Assembly: GCF_040786285.1 (NCBI RefSeq)
Contig: NZ_JBFMKQ010000003.1
Location: 124,001 to 188,000 of the forward strand
DNA length: 64,000 nucleotides
Direction of reading: 5' to 3'
Origin: Aquimarina sp040786285
GTDB lineage: Bacteria; Bacteroidota; Bacteroidia; Flavobacteriales; Flavobacteriaceae
Shown here: one piece after another, positions 36,687 through 45,268 of the stretch
How positions within the stretch are numbered: the first letter of the stretch is position 1
How the letters are laid out: each line of letters begins with the position of its first letter
The notes under the pieces: generated by a model
Databases searched by the model: none
The model's input: only the letters and a program-made list of their open reading frames with translations
What the model was told of the DNA's origin: nothing
Position numbers and translations under genes: made by a program

Positions 36687-38000
36687 ATGGGTACTTTTCA
36701 AATAGAAGGAGGGCACCAGCTCAAAGGGGAAATTACACCTCAAGGAGCTAAAAATGAAGCTTTACAGATTCTTTGTGCTGTTTTATTAACTCCAGATGAA
36801 GTAACAATTTCTAATATACCAGACATTCGTGATGTCAATAAATTAATTGAAATCCTTAAAAATTTAGGAGTAAAAATCCAGAAACTTGAAAAAGGAAAGT
36901 ATTCTTTTAAAAGCGATGAACTGAACTTAAAATATCTCGAAAGCGAGCAGTTTAAGAAAGAAGGAAGTGGTTTAAGAGGATCCATCATGATCGTAGGACC
37001 ATTATTGGCTCGTTTTGGGAAAGGGTATATCCCACGCCCAGGAGGGGATAAGATTGGGAGAAGACGTTTAGACACTCATTTTGAGGGGTTTATTAGCCTT
37101 GGAGCAAAATTTAGATATAATAAAGAAGAGCGCTTTTATGGTGTTGAAGCTCCCCAGGGATTGAAAGGCACTTATATGCTGCTTGATGAAGCCTCGGTAA
37201 CAGGTACAGCCAATATTGTAATGGCTGCCGTATTGGCAAAAGGTACCACCACTATATATAATGCCGCTTGTGAACCTTATTTGCAGCAATTATGTAAGAT
37301 GCTCAACTCAATGGGAGCAAAAATCACAGGAGTTGGCTCAAATTTATTGACAATTGAAGGGGTAGAGGCTTTAGGAGGTTGTGAACACCGAATATTACCA
37401 GATATGATTGAAATTGGATCATGGATTGGACTGGCAGCAATGACTAAGAGCGAAATAACGATCAAAAATGTTAGTTGGGAAAACTTAGGCATAATACCAA
37501 ATACCTTTAGAAAACTAGGAATTACGTTAGAGCGAGTTGGAGATGATATATATATTCCAGCACATAAAGATGGATACCAAATAGAGAGTTATATAGATGG
37601 GTCATTTATGACGATAGCAGATGCACCCTGGCCGGGATTTACTCCAGATTTATTAAGTATAGTATTGGTTATAGCTACACAGGCTAGAGGAGAAGTGATG
37701 GTGCATCAAAAAATGTTTGAAAGTCGTTTGTTTTTTGTTGATAAGCTTATAGATATGGGAGCAAAAATTATATTATGTGACCCACATAGAGCAACAATTA
37801 TCGGACATGACTTTACATCTACATTAAAAGCTACCACTATGGTGTCTCCAGATATTAGAGCAGGAATTTCTCTATTGATAGCTGCTTTGAGTGCCAAAGG
37901 TACATCTACCATACACAATATAGAACAGATAGATCGTGGTTACGAAAATATTGATGAGCGTCTTAGAGCTATTGGAGCCAAAATTATTCGAAAAGAGTAA
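36687..38000 (+). CDS. murA: UDP-N-acetylglucosamine 1-carboxyvinyltransferase
   Basis: This 437-residue enzyme performs the first committed step of peptidoglycan synthesis, moving enolpyruvate from PEP to UDP-GlcNAc in the cytoplasm. It shows GGHQLKGEITPQGAKNEALQ at the start with the catalytic Lys-Asn pair, LRGSIMIVGPLLARFGKG, RPGGDKIGRRRLDTH, and PDIRAGISLLIAALSAKG near the end. The usual PEP-adduct Cys loop is replaced: the PRPGGDKIG segment has Asp where many enzymes have Cys, the form tied to fosfomycin resistance. A strong terminator follows 68 bp after the stop. Confidence 0.94.
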   Translation: MGTFQIEGGHQLKGEITPQGAKNEALQILCAVLLTPDEVTISNIPDIRDVNKLIEILKNLGVKIQKLEKGKYSFKSDELNLKYLESEQFKKEGSGLRGSIMIVGPLLARFGKGYIPRPGGDKIGRRRLDTHFEGFISLGAKFRYNKEERFYGVEAPQGLKGTYMLLDEASVTGTANIVMAAVLAKGTTTIYNAACEPYLQQLCKMLNSMGAKITGVGSNLLTIEGVEALGGCEHRILPDMIEIGSWIGLAAMTKSEITIKNVSWENLGIIPNTFRKLGITLERVGDDIYIPAHKDGYQIESYIDGSFMTIADAPWPGFTPDLLSIVLVIATQARGEVMVHQKMFESRLFFVDKLIDMGAKIILCDPHRATIIGHDFTSTLKATTMVSPDIRAGISLLIAALSAKGTSTIHNIEQIDRGYENIDERLRAIGAKIIRKE

Positions 38001-38007
38001 ACTACCT

Positions 38008-38046
38008 CGAGGCAAGCCTCGGAGCATTTAAATCTCGATTATCGAG
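38008..38046. repeat. Tandem small palindromes
   Basis: CGAGGC-AA-GCCTCG (38008-38021) is followed 12 bp later by CTCGAT-T-ATCGAG (38034-38046). Both are perfect. They contain the CTCGA/TCGAG core also seen in the flavobacterial intergenic repeat at 50565 and may be a worn remnant of it. Confidence 0.5.
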
Positions 38047-38067
38047 TAAAATTTGCTTAGATGCAAG

Positions 38068-38109
38068 AAAAAATGCCTTTCTAGAATTAATTCTAGAAAG
38101 GCATTTTTT
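38068..38109 (+). terminator. murA terminator
   Basis: This is a long perfect palindrome centred at 38088/38089, with core ATGCCTTTCTAGAATT and its complement, flanked by A and T runs. It can stop transcripts from both sides. Confidence 0.88.
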
Positions 38110-38408
38110 TATATCCAGTAATGAATTCCTCTTATAAATTTGACGTTTTTATAATGATTAATGCACGTTTTCCAAACCTATATACCAGAGATTAAAGAAA
38201 CATAAAACGAACTGTATTAATATCATTGTAAACATGCAGAATTTAAGTGTCAAGATATTGACTAACAGTTGTTTGTCAATATATCGGGATATCTATTTTT
38301 TTTAATTTATACTCAAACCTACTACTTTTAGAAAATAATTAGTGAAATAATTCTTTTCTAGTTACCCCAGTATTAACCGCTGATTGTTCAGCATAAAAGA
38401 AAAGATCG

Positions 38409-39206
38409 ATGATTGCAACCCCAGTTATTCAAAAAGAGATTGAGCATTTACGAACTAAACTTCTCAATCACAAAGTGTACAGATCTATTAATTCTATTGA
38501 AGATTTGCAAAAATTTTTAGAACATCATGTGTTTGCCGTATGGGATTTTATGTCCTTGTTAAAAGCATTGCAAAAAGAGTTAACTTGTGTGTCGGTTCCC
38601 TGGACACCCAAAGGAAATCCATCAATCCGAAAACTAATTAACGAAATTGTAATGGATGAAGAAACCGATCAGGATAAGAATGGGCATCCCGCAAGCCATT
38701 TTGAACTGTACCTTAAGGCCATGGAAGAGTGTCAGGCAGATACTACACAGGTACGACACTTGATTGATCTTTTGCATCAAGGATTTGATATAAAAACCTC
38801 GCTCATACAGCTTAACTTACCAGCATCAGTAAAAGAATTTGTGTTTTATACTTTTTCTGTAATAGAAACGAATGAAGCCCATAAAATTGCAGCAGCATTT
38901 ACGTTTGGTAGAGAAGATCTGATACCTGAAATGTTCAATGCATTGGTGAAGGATTTAAACAGTAAGTTTCCAAGAAAGCTAAACAAGTTAATATATTATT
39001 TAGATAGACATATAGAATTGGATGCAGATGTTCATGGTCCACTGGCTATGAGAATGATTGAAGAATTATGTGGTCATGATATTAATAAGTGGACGGATTG
39101 CATGGAAATTAGCAAAAAGGCATTAGAGAAGCGGTTGAACTTGTGGGATGGTATTTTGGAAGCTATAGAAAGTAATGAATTACATTTTAATATAGGAGGA
39201 CTATAA
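38409..39206 (+). CDS. DUF3050 protein with haem-oxygenase-like fold
   Basis: The 265-residue all-helical protein matches DUF3050: HHVFAVWDFMSLLKAL near residues 38-53, EIVMDEETDQDKNGHPASHFELYLKAM near 77-103, ETNEAHKIAAAFTFGRE near 156-172, and DADVHGPLAMRMIEELCG near 206-223. The Glu and His residues at these places are spaced like metal ligands of haem-oxygenase-like diiron oxidases. Enzyme activity is not established; a metal-dependent oxidase role is inferred. The gene stands alone between the murA terminator and a MITE-like element, with inverted repeats just upstream. Confidence 0.8.
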   Translation: MIATPVIQKEIEHLRTKLLNHKVYRSINSIEDLQKFLEHHVFAVWDFMSLLKALQKELTCVSVPWTPKGNPSIRKLINEIVMDEETDQDKNGHPASHFELYLKAMEECQADTTQVRHLIDLLHQGFDIKTSLIQLNLPASVKEFVFYTFSVIETNEAHKIAAAFTFGREDLIPEMFNALVKDLNSKFPRKLNKLIYYLDRHIELDADVHGPLAMRMIEELCGHDINKWTDCMEISKKALEKRLNLWDGILEAIESNELHFNIGGL

Positions 39207-39716
39207 ATTATGATAAGTTATCTGGATTGAAATGCAATACGTAAGGTCCATATATTTTTTGAATCACAGCCCTTATTTTGCCTTTGATTGCTTATGGTTA
39301 GTTCTCTAGCTGTAATTTTTTCAAACCAGATAACTTTTTATGATGACATTTTGATTACCATGGATACTATCATCATTGTTAGACTTGAAATAGTATATCA
39401 TTAAGAACCTTTCTGTCGTTTGTAGATTGTGACAGTTAACCATTGTATGGATAACCAATTCAATTGGTTGACTTCCTTTACTGGGAGAAGGTGTTCTTTT
39501 ACACTAAATTAGTATTGTTATAAGCGTACAAATCACTTTTTCTATTTCCTGCATCATCAGGGTTTGTTTGATTTCAATCGTTTCCATAATATAGTATGGT
39601 TGAAGATCCTTCAGTACTTCTTCTATTACCTTTCCAGTTACCTATATTGTTTTAAAAGAAGGACATGTGTTCCATTTTGTCCTAAAGACAGTATTGTTTT
39701 AATGGAAGAGAGTATT
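39207..39716. other. 510-bp intergenic stretch with a MITE-like element
   Basis: The first part is the 122-bp inverted-repeat element (39215-39336). The rest (39345-39716) is A/T-rich with no supported ORF on either strand. It has one small palindrome, CCAATT-C-AATTGG (39453-39465). It may hold decayed sequence. Confidence 0.6.
39208..39344. mobile_element. Candidate MITE with 18-bp terminal inverted repeats and 7-bp flanking repeats
   Basis: The left end AAGTTATCTGGATTGAAA (39215-39232) is the reverse complement of the right end TTTCAAACCAGATAACTT (39319-39336) with one mismatch. The pair is flanked by TTATGAT on the left (39208-39214) and on the right (39338-39344), one base off the arm. 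The internal 86 bp have no ORF. Terminal repeats plus a direct repeat are the signature of a short non-autonomous transposon. The source family is unknown; an alternative is a long-range hairpin. Confidence 0.5.
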
Positions 39717-41594
39717 TTAATTCTTATGGTAAGGAATAGTAAAATAAAAGGTGGACCCTTTGTCTTTTTTGCTTTTAACCCATATATCACCATCTAACAT
39801 TTCTGTATATGCCTTAGCAATTGATAATCCAATACCTGCGCCTTCTAATGCATATCGATCTCCTATATCTGCCTGTACAAATCTATCAAAAATAGCTTCT
39901 TGACGATTTTTTGGGATTCCCATTCCGGTGTCTTTTACATAAAATTGTAAGAACCCGTCTTTATGTACATACCCAAATTCAATATTCCCTTCCTTTGTAT
40001 ACTTAATAGCATTTTTGACCAAATTAGTGAGTACTGCATTAAATTTTTCTTTATCTGTATTGATAATAGCTTCTTCTCTAGTCAAACCGTTATGTAATTC
40101 TAGTGTTATTCCTTTTTTATCTGTTTCGGTTTTAAAGAAGTTATAAAGATATTCGGTTTGCTCATTAATATTTACTTCACTAACAAAAACTTTTACCTGA
40201 CCTGATTCGATTTTAGAGATATCAATAATGTCTTTGATAATATTAAGCATACGGTCACCACTTTCTTTAATAAGGTCCAAGTAGAGTTGTTGTTCATCTC
40301 CAGTAAGTCTGGGTTCTTTTAATAATTCTGCTAAACCTAATATCCCATTCATAGGTGTGCGGATCTCATGGCTCATATTAGCTAGAAAAGCAGACTTTAG
40401 GCGATCACTTTCCTCGGCTTTTTCTTTTAATCGATTGAGTTCTTGTTCATACAGTTTAATGTCAGTAATGTCAGTAATAGTACCTACATAACCAATAACC
40501 TGCTGCTTATCATTATATTCCGGAATAGCCTGGCCCAATACCCATGTAATAGAACCATCGGGTTTTAAGAATCTGTATTCGGCATCAGAATCTTTTTTTT
40601 CACTAGCATCGTCATACCAGCCTTGTTTTAATTTTTTCCTATCTTCAGGATGTACAGCATTTAACCAACCGTCATTAAGTGCTTCTTCTTGAGACAACCC
40701 AGATATAGTGCACCATTTTGGATTTACAAATGTAGTTTTACCATCTGCACGAGTCATAAAAATACCTACAGGAACCAGATTAGTAAGCGTATGGTACCTG
40801 CTCTCGGTAAGCTGTATAGCTTTTTCGGCAACTTCGAATTTCTGCTTATAGGTAAGAGAATGGTAAACGTCTTTGAAAGTTAAATAATTGGTGTGATAGG
40901 TTTCTTTTTCAAAATATTTTAGATAAACCGTAAAAAGTATGCTAAAGAAGAAAGCCATAAAGATTTTTGAGATTAATCCAGAATAAAGTATTCGGGGGAT
41001 ATTTTCAAAATACCAAAAGGAACCAAGAGAGAAACAAATGGCATCAAAACTTAAAACTAAAACCATGGTAATCAGTATTCTGAAAAATAAATTCGAAATG
41101 TATTTTGAAATAAACTCAAAGATGAAAATAATCAATATAGAATCTATGAAAAGAATACCTGTGCCAACAAAAAGAACAAAAACATTGGTGTAAAAGAATT
41201 CGGTAGAGATATCAAAGGGGTTATAACTATATGCTCCTTCGATATTTAAGCGAAAAGAAAGTAGTAAAAAACATAATACGATGTTAGCAATTACCAATGC
41301 ATAAATTAGTTTTCTTGCAGTAATAGCATCCTCTTTAATATAGATTAGAAGCACAGCGAACATAGTTGCCGAGAATAAGATAGAAGAACCAGGAGAGACC
41401 ACAAGGTATTCAGAAATTTCAAAATAAAGTGTGCTGGCCAAAAAAACCTGTATAAACTGAAATAAACCTAATACCGTAAATAATAAACCCAAGCCCATTA
41501 TAGTTCGCATGCGAAATAATAGTAGTATTAATGATGCAACGACAAGCCCTTGAAAAATGAAAATTGATATTTGATAAAAGTTAATTGTATCCAT
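39717..41594 (-). CDS. Membrane PAS-domain sensor histidine kinase
   Basis: The 625-residue protein begins with about seven hydrophobic segments (residues 1-235), an integral-membrane sensor. A PAS domain (about 268-385) follows with VPVGIFMTRADGKTTFVNPKW and a PAC end GYVGTITDITD. The HisKA domain has the phospho-acceptor His in FLANMSHEIRTPMNG (near residue 412). The ATPase domain has NAIKYT (N box), DTGMGIP and GAGIGLSIA (G boxes). There is no receiver domain. It autophosphorylates in response to an unseen signal; no response regulator gene lies beside it. It is divergent from the Crp-like gene. Confidence 0.92.
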   Translation of the reverse strand: MDTINFYQISIFIFQGLVVASLILLLFRMRTIMGLGLLFTVLGLFQFIQVFLASTLYFEISEYLVVSPGSSILFSATMFAVLLIYIKEDAITARKLIYALVIANIVLCFLLLSFRLNIEGAYSYNPFDISTEFFYTNVFVLFVGTGILFIDSILIIFIFEFISKYISNLFFRILITMVLVLSFDAICFSLGSFWYFENIPRILYSGLISKIFMAFFFSILFTVYLKYFEKETYHTNYLTFKDVYHSLTYKQKFEVAEKAIQLTESRYHTLTNLVPVGIFMTRADGKTTFVNPKWCTISGLSQEEALNDGWLNAVHPEDRKKLKQGWYDDASEKKDSDAEYRFLKPDGSITWVLGQAIPEYNDKQQVIGYVGTITDITDIKLYEQELNRLKEKAEESDRLKSAFLANMSHEIRTPMNGILGLAELLKEPRLTGDEQQLYLDLIKESGDRMLNIIKDIIDISKIESGQVKVFVSEVNINEQTEYLYNFFKTETDKKGITLELHNGLTREEAIINTDKEKFNAVLTNLVKNAIKYTKEGNIEFGYVHKDGFLQFYVKDTGMGIPKNRQEAIFDRFVQADIGDRYALEGAGIGLSIAKAYTEMLDGDIWVKSKKDKGSTFYFTIPYHKN

Positions 41595-41775
41595 AAAAAT
41601 CCAATACTACATTGGATAGGTTGTTTTAGACTTTTTTAGAAATCTGCGGGTATAAGTTTTTATTTGCCTTTGGTGCCCTTAAAGCTACGAACAATAGTTA
41701 AATATTTATTGTGGTAAAACCGTAATTTTTACGTACTTGTGTTAATATTTAATTCGTGTAGAATAGAATTTTCAA

Positions 41776-41810
41776 TTTGCATTAGTTTTTAGACCAATGG
41801 TTTACTTTTG
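41776..41810 (+). promoter_or_regulatory. Possible promoter of the Crp-like gene
   Basis: TTTG (41776-41779), 23 bases, then TACTTTTG (41803-41810). The -7 element is a full match; the spacing is at the long end of the known range. The start codon is 48 bp downstream. Confidence 0.45.
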
Positions 41811-41857
41811 TTAATAGTAAAATATTTTGTTCTTTCGCTAAAAATACGAATCAAACC

Positions 41858-42433
41858 TTGGAAGACTTAAAGAAAACAATACGATCCTTCACTCATGTTA
41901 GTGACTCAGATATGGAGTTTGGGCTCCAGTTTTTTAAGAAGGAGATTTTTAAGAAAGGAGCATTTTTGCTGAAACCTGACCAGTTTATAAATGATTTTTA
42001 TTTCGTCAAGCAAGGATGTGTTTCTTATTATACGGTAGAAAATGGTACCATTAGGGTCATGGAGTTTTTTACTGAAGGTTATTTTTTTACAGATTTGTAT
42101 GCTTATATACAAGAAATCCCATCAGAATCATATCTAGAAGCAACCGAGGATTCTGTGGTATATTCTATTTCAAAAATAGATCAACAAAAGGTATTTGATC
42201 ATTCGCATCAGTTAGAACGTTTCGGTCGTTTATCTATGCAAAGGACATTCGTTATAAATTTTCAACGTATTAATCAACTTAGAAACCTTTCTAATCAAGA
42301 ACGTTACTTGCAATTGCTAGAAAAACGTCCGTCTCTCTTTCAAAGGGTTCCTCAATATTTAATTGCTTCTTATTTAGGACTAACTCCCGTCGGACTCTCT
42401 AAAATCCGAAAACGACTAAGTGAAAAGCGTTGA
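41858..42433 (+). CDS. Crp/Fnr family transcription regulator
   Basis: The 191-residue protein has a cyclic-nucleotide-binding-like beta barrel (about 20-115) with FYFVKQGCVSYYTVENG and a C-terminal helix-turn-helix (about 140-191) with VPQYLIASYLGLTPVGLSKIRKRL. No Cys set for an FeS cluster is seen, so it is unlike FNR. TTG 41858 is the start; no ATG lies in the open frame just upstream. It precedes the acyl-CoA gene cluster on the same strand by 166 bp and may control it, which is inference. Its ligand is unknown. Confidence 0.85.
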   Translation: MEDLKKTIRSFTHVSDSDMEFGLQFFKKEIFKKGAFLLKPDQFINDFYFVKQGCVSYYTVENGTIRVMEFFTEGYFFTDLYAYIQEIPSESYLEATEDSVVYSISKIDQQKVFDHSHQLERFGRLSMQRTFVINFQRINQLRNLSNQERYLQLLEKRPSLFQRVPQYLIASYLGLTPVGLSKIRKRLSEKR

Positions 42434-42599
42434 AATAATCATTTCTAATAATTTCCCACATACTTCTTATGGTTTGTCATTATATAAAAGTTAAGAGTAT
42501 CAAAAATTTGATATTTATTAAACTAGTTTAATAAGAATCTATCAAATATTTACGTACTTTATTGTGTTATTTTTACTTAACGTCAAAAAACTTCACATA

Positions 42600-44414
42600 A
42601 TGGCCAAAGAATATATAGATTTAGAGACGCTAAAATACCTTTTATATGATGTACATCAGTTAGAAGAAGTATTACAAAATGATCGTTTTGAAGATCATGA
42701 TAAGGAATCATTAGACATGTTTTTAGACTCTGTTAAAGAGTTTTCTGATAGAGAGTTGTTTCCTTATATCAAAGAAATGGATGAGCAACCTGCATATCAT
42801 AAAGATGGCAAAGTAATCGTGCATAAACAGGTTGAGGTTATGATGAAAAAAGGAGGTGAAATGGGACTTATTTCCGGTACTTTTGATTATGATGCTGGAG
42901 GGCTACAATTGCCTATGATGATGTATACGGCATCTGCATTTATCCAAGATGCAGCCAATAACCACTTACCGGGATATGCAGGACTTACATTAGGAGCAGC
43001 AGAACTAATTGTGCATTTTGGAAATAAAGATCTTAATGACACCTATGTTCCTAATATGCTTTCTGGACAATGGGGAGGTACGATGTGTCTTACCGAGCCA
43101 CAAGCTGGAAGTTCATTGTCTGATGTAGTAACCAAAGCAGTACCTACAAAGGATGGTTATTATAAAGTTTCTGGTCAAAAAATATTTATCTCAGGTGGGG
43201 ATCACCAATATGCAGATAATTTTGTGCATTTGGTATTAGCACGTATTGAAGGAGCTTCTGCCGGGACTAAAGGGATTTCATTATTAGTGGTTCCAAAAAA
43301 CCGCCCTGATGGGAAAGGAGGATTAGTTTCAAATGATGTAACCACAGTCGCAGATTTTCAAAAATTAGGACAGCGAGGATATTGCACCACACATCTTGGA
43401 TTTGGAGATGCAGATGATTGTCATGGATGGCTGGTTGGTGAAGCTCATCAAGGCCTCAAATATATGTTCTTAATGATGAATGGAGCTCGTATTGCCGTTG
43501 GTCGAGGAGCTGCAGCAATTGCAACCGCAGCATATCAGGCATCTTTGCAATATGCAAAAGAACGTCCGCAAGGAAGAAAATTAACCAGTGCAGGAAAGAA
43601 AAACCCAGAACAAGGGCAAACATTAATTATAAATCATCCCGATGTGCGTCGAATGCTTTTACTTCAAAAAGTAGTAGCCGAAGGTTCATTGAGTTTAGTG
43701 CTTCTTGCTTCAAGATATTTAGATCTTAAAGATACATTGCAGGATAAGGCCGAAAAAGAAAAATACGCATTGTTACTCGAATTGATCATTCCTATGGTAA
43801 AAACGTATCCTTCAGAAATGGGAGCAGAAGCTGTTTCTAACGGAGTGCAAGTACTTGGGGGCTATGGTTTCTGTTCAGATTTTATATTACAACAATACCT
43901 TAGAGATATCCGTATTTTTCCAATTTATGAAGGTACTACCGGGATCCAATCACAAGACCTACTTGGTAGAAAATTATTAATGGAAAATGGAAAAGCCTTA
44001 GAGTTGCTTACTGCAGAAATAATGCAAACCATTCAAAATGCATCCAAATATGATGACCTGCGAGGATATGCCACTAAACTTGGCGAAAAACTACAACTAG
44101 CACAAAAAGTAATCGGTTTCTTAGTGGGTTTTGCTCAAAAAGGAGATTACGAACGTTTCCTATCTGATGCAACACCATTTATGGAGTTCTTTAGTACAAT
44201 CACATTGTCATGGGTATGGTTAGATATTGCATCACATGCAAAAAATGCTCTGGTAACCGGGCAAAAGAATTATTCTGAAGATTTCTATGAAAGTAAAATC
44301 CATGCCATGAAATTCTTTTTCAAGTATGAATTGCCTAAAACCAACGGACTAGCAGAAATTTTATTGGACGAAGAAGTACTTACCATAGCAGGAGAAAAAG
44401 AGCTCTTTAATTAA
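42600..44414 (+). CDS. Acyl-CoA dehydrogenase, long C-terminal-domain type
   Basis: The 604-residue protein starts at ATG 42600 (a GTG at 42564 gives a longer, less likely form). It has the flavin-binding signatures CLTEPQAGSSLSDV and QKIFISGGDH. The catalytic-base region contains YEGTTGIQSQDLLGRKLL, typical of the 600-residue group that includes DmdC. A helical C-terminal domain (about 460-604) is specific to this group. It introduces a 2,3-double bond in an acyl-CoA with FAD. It is the first enzyme of the cluster and is followed by an SDR after 27 bp. The natural chain is unknown. Confidence 0.9.
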   Translation: MAKEYIDLETLKYLLYDVHQLEEVLQNDRFEDHDKESLDMFLDSVKEFSDRELFPYIKEMDEQPAYHKDGKVIVHKQVEVMMKKGGEMGLISGTFDYDAGGLQLPMMMYTASAFIQDAANNHLPGYAGLTLGAAELIVHFGNKDLNDTYVPNMLSGQWGGTMCLTEPQAGSSLSDVVTKAVPTKDGYYKVSGQKIFISGGDHQYADNFVHLVLARIEGASAGTKGISLLVVPKNRPDGKGGLVSNDVTTVADFQKLGQRGYCTTHLGFGDADDCHGWLVGEAHQGLKYMFLMMNGARIAVGRGAAAIATAAYQASLQYAKERPQGRKLTSAGKKNPEQGQTLIINHPDVRRMLLLQKVVAEGSLSLVLLASRYLDLKDTLQDKAEKEKYALLLELIIPMVKTYPSEMGAEAVSNGVQVLGGYGFCSDFILQQYLRDIRIFPIYEGTTGIQSQDLLGRKLLMENGKALELLTAEIMQTIQNASKYDDLRGYATKLGEKLQLAQKVIGFLVGFAQKGDYERFLSDATPFMEFFSTITLSWVWLDIASHAKNALVTGQKNYSEDFYESKIHAMKFFFKYELPKTNGLAEILLDEEVLTIAGEKELFN

Positions 44415-44441
44415 TAATAGTAATAAATCACTGACCAATAC

Positions 44442-45218
44442 ATGAATAGTATTAAACAATCCTTCAATCTAGAAGGAAGAGTAGCCATTATCACTGGCTC
44501 CAGTAAAGGAATAGGAAAGGCTATAGCTCAAGGTTTAGCCGAACACGGTGCCAAAGTTGTTATCAGTAGCAGGAGTCAAGAAGCTGTTGATGAAGTTGTA
44601 GCCGAATTTAAAAAAGCTGGACTCGAAGCTGTTGGAATAGCTTGCCATATCGGAAAAGAAGACCAAAGAAAAAATCTTATAGAAAAAACCATAGCGCATT
44701 ATGGAGGGATTGATATTTTAGTAAATAATGCAGCCATTAATCCCATTTACGGACCTATTGAAGATGCCGAAGAAGGCGTTTTTGATAAAATTATGGATAT
44801 TAATGTTAAAGCGCCCTGGATGCTTTCTAACCTTGCTTTACCTTCAATGAAAGAACGAGGAAATGGAAGTATTATTAATATAGCCTCTGTAGAAGCATTG
44901 CACCCCGGAGCTGGATTAGGATTATACAGTACTAGTAAAGCAGCATTATTGATGCTTACCAAAAATCAGGCTAAAGAATGGGGTAAATACGGTATTCGTG
45001 CTAATGTATTATGTCCTGGATTAATCAAAACAAAGTTTAGTGCAGCACTTTGGCAAAATGAACAATTGCTTAAGAAAATTGAAAAAACATTACCTACAGC
45101 CAGAATGGGAATGCCAGAAGAAATGGCAGGAATGGTGTGTCTATTGGCATCTGATGCCGGAGCTTATATGACCGGTAGTGTTTATAATGCTGATGGTGGA
45201 TATATGATTGCCGGTTAA
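44442..45218 (+). CDS. Short-chain dehydrogenase/reductase
   Basis: The 258-residue protein has the Rossmann motif TGSSKGIGKA (residues 19-28), NNAA, the catalytic Ser in IINIASVEAL and YSTSK with catalytic Tyr and Lys; the end YNADGGYMIAG is the SDR signature. SRSQ after the second strand suggests NADP(H). It is 27 bp downstream of the 604-residue acyl-CoA dehydrogenase and 50 bp upstream of the next one, so a role in oxidising or reducing a hydroxyacyl-CoA is likely. The substrate cannot be read. Confidence 0.88.
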   Translation: MNSIKQSFNLEGRVAIITGSSKGIGKAIAQGLAEHGAKVVISSRSQEAVDEVVAEFKKAGLEAVGIACHIGKEDQRKNLIEKTIAHYGGIDILVNNAAINPIYGPIEDAEEGVFDKIMDINVKAPWMLSNLALPSMKERGNGSIINIASVEALHPGAGLGLYSTSKAALLMLTKNQAKEWGKYGIRANVLCPGLIKTKFSAALWQNEQLLKKIEKTLPTARMGMPEEMAGMVCLLASDAGAYMTGSVYNADGGYMIAG

Positions 45219-45268
45219 TTCACATTTATGTTATTCCGCTTATGCGGAAATCTTTAATACTATCTACT

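Larger units (their letters stand above)
38001..38408. other. 408-bp gap with palindromes, terminator and a hairpin
   Basis: It contains two small palindromes (38008-38046), the murA terminator (38068-38109), a hairpin ATATTGAC/GTCAATAT (38255-38262 and 38275-38282, loop 12) and ATATC-GG-GATAT beside it. The last two could be an operator for the DUF3050 gene. No ORF is supported. Confidence 0.6.

Noticed and set aside
39345..39716. Transposase remnant or plus-strand gene in the gap before the histidine kinase
   Set aside because: Translations on both strands are broken by stops and show no known motif; a 77-codon plus-strand frame at 39564-39797 overlaps the kinase end and looks like chance.
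42564..42599. Upstream GTG start of the long acyl-CoA dehydrogenase
   Set aside because: The added twelve residues are hydrophobic and unlike the family; ATG 42600 is normal.
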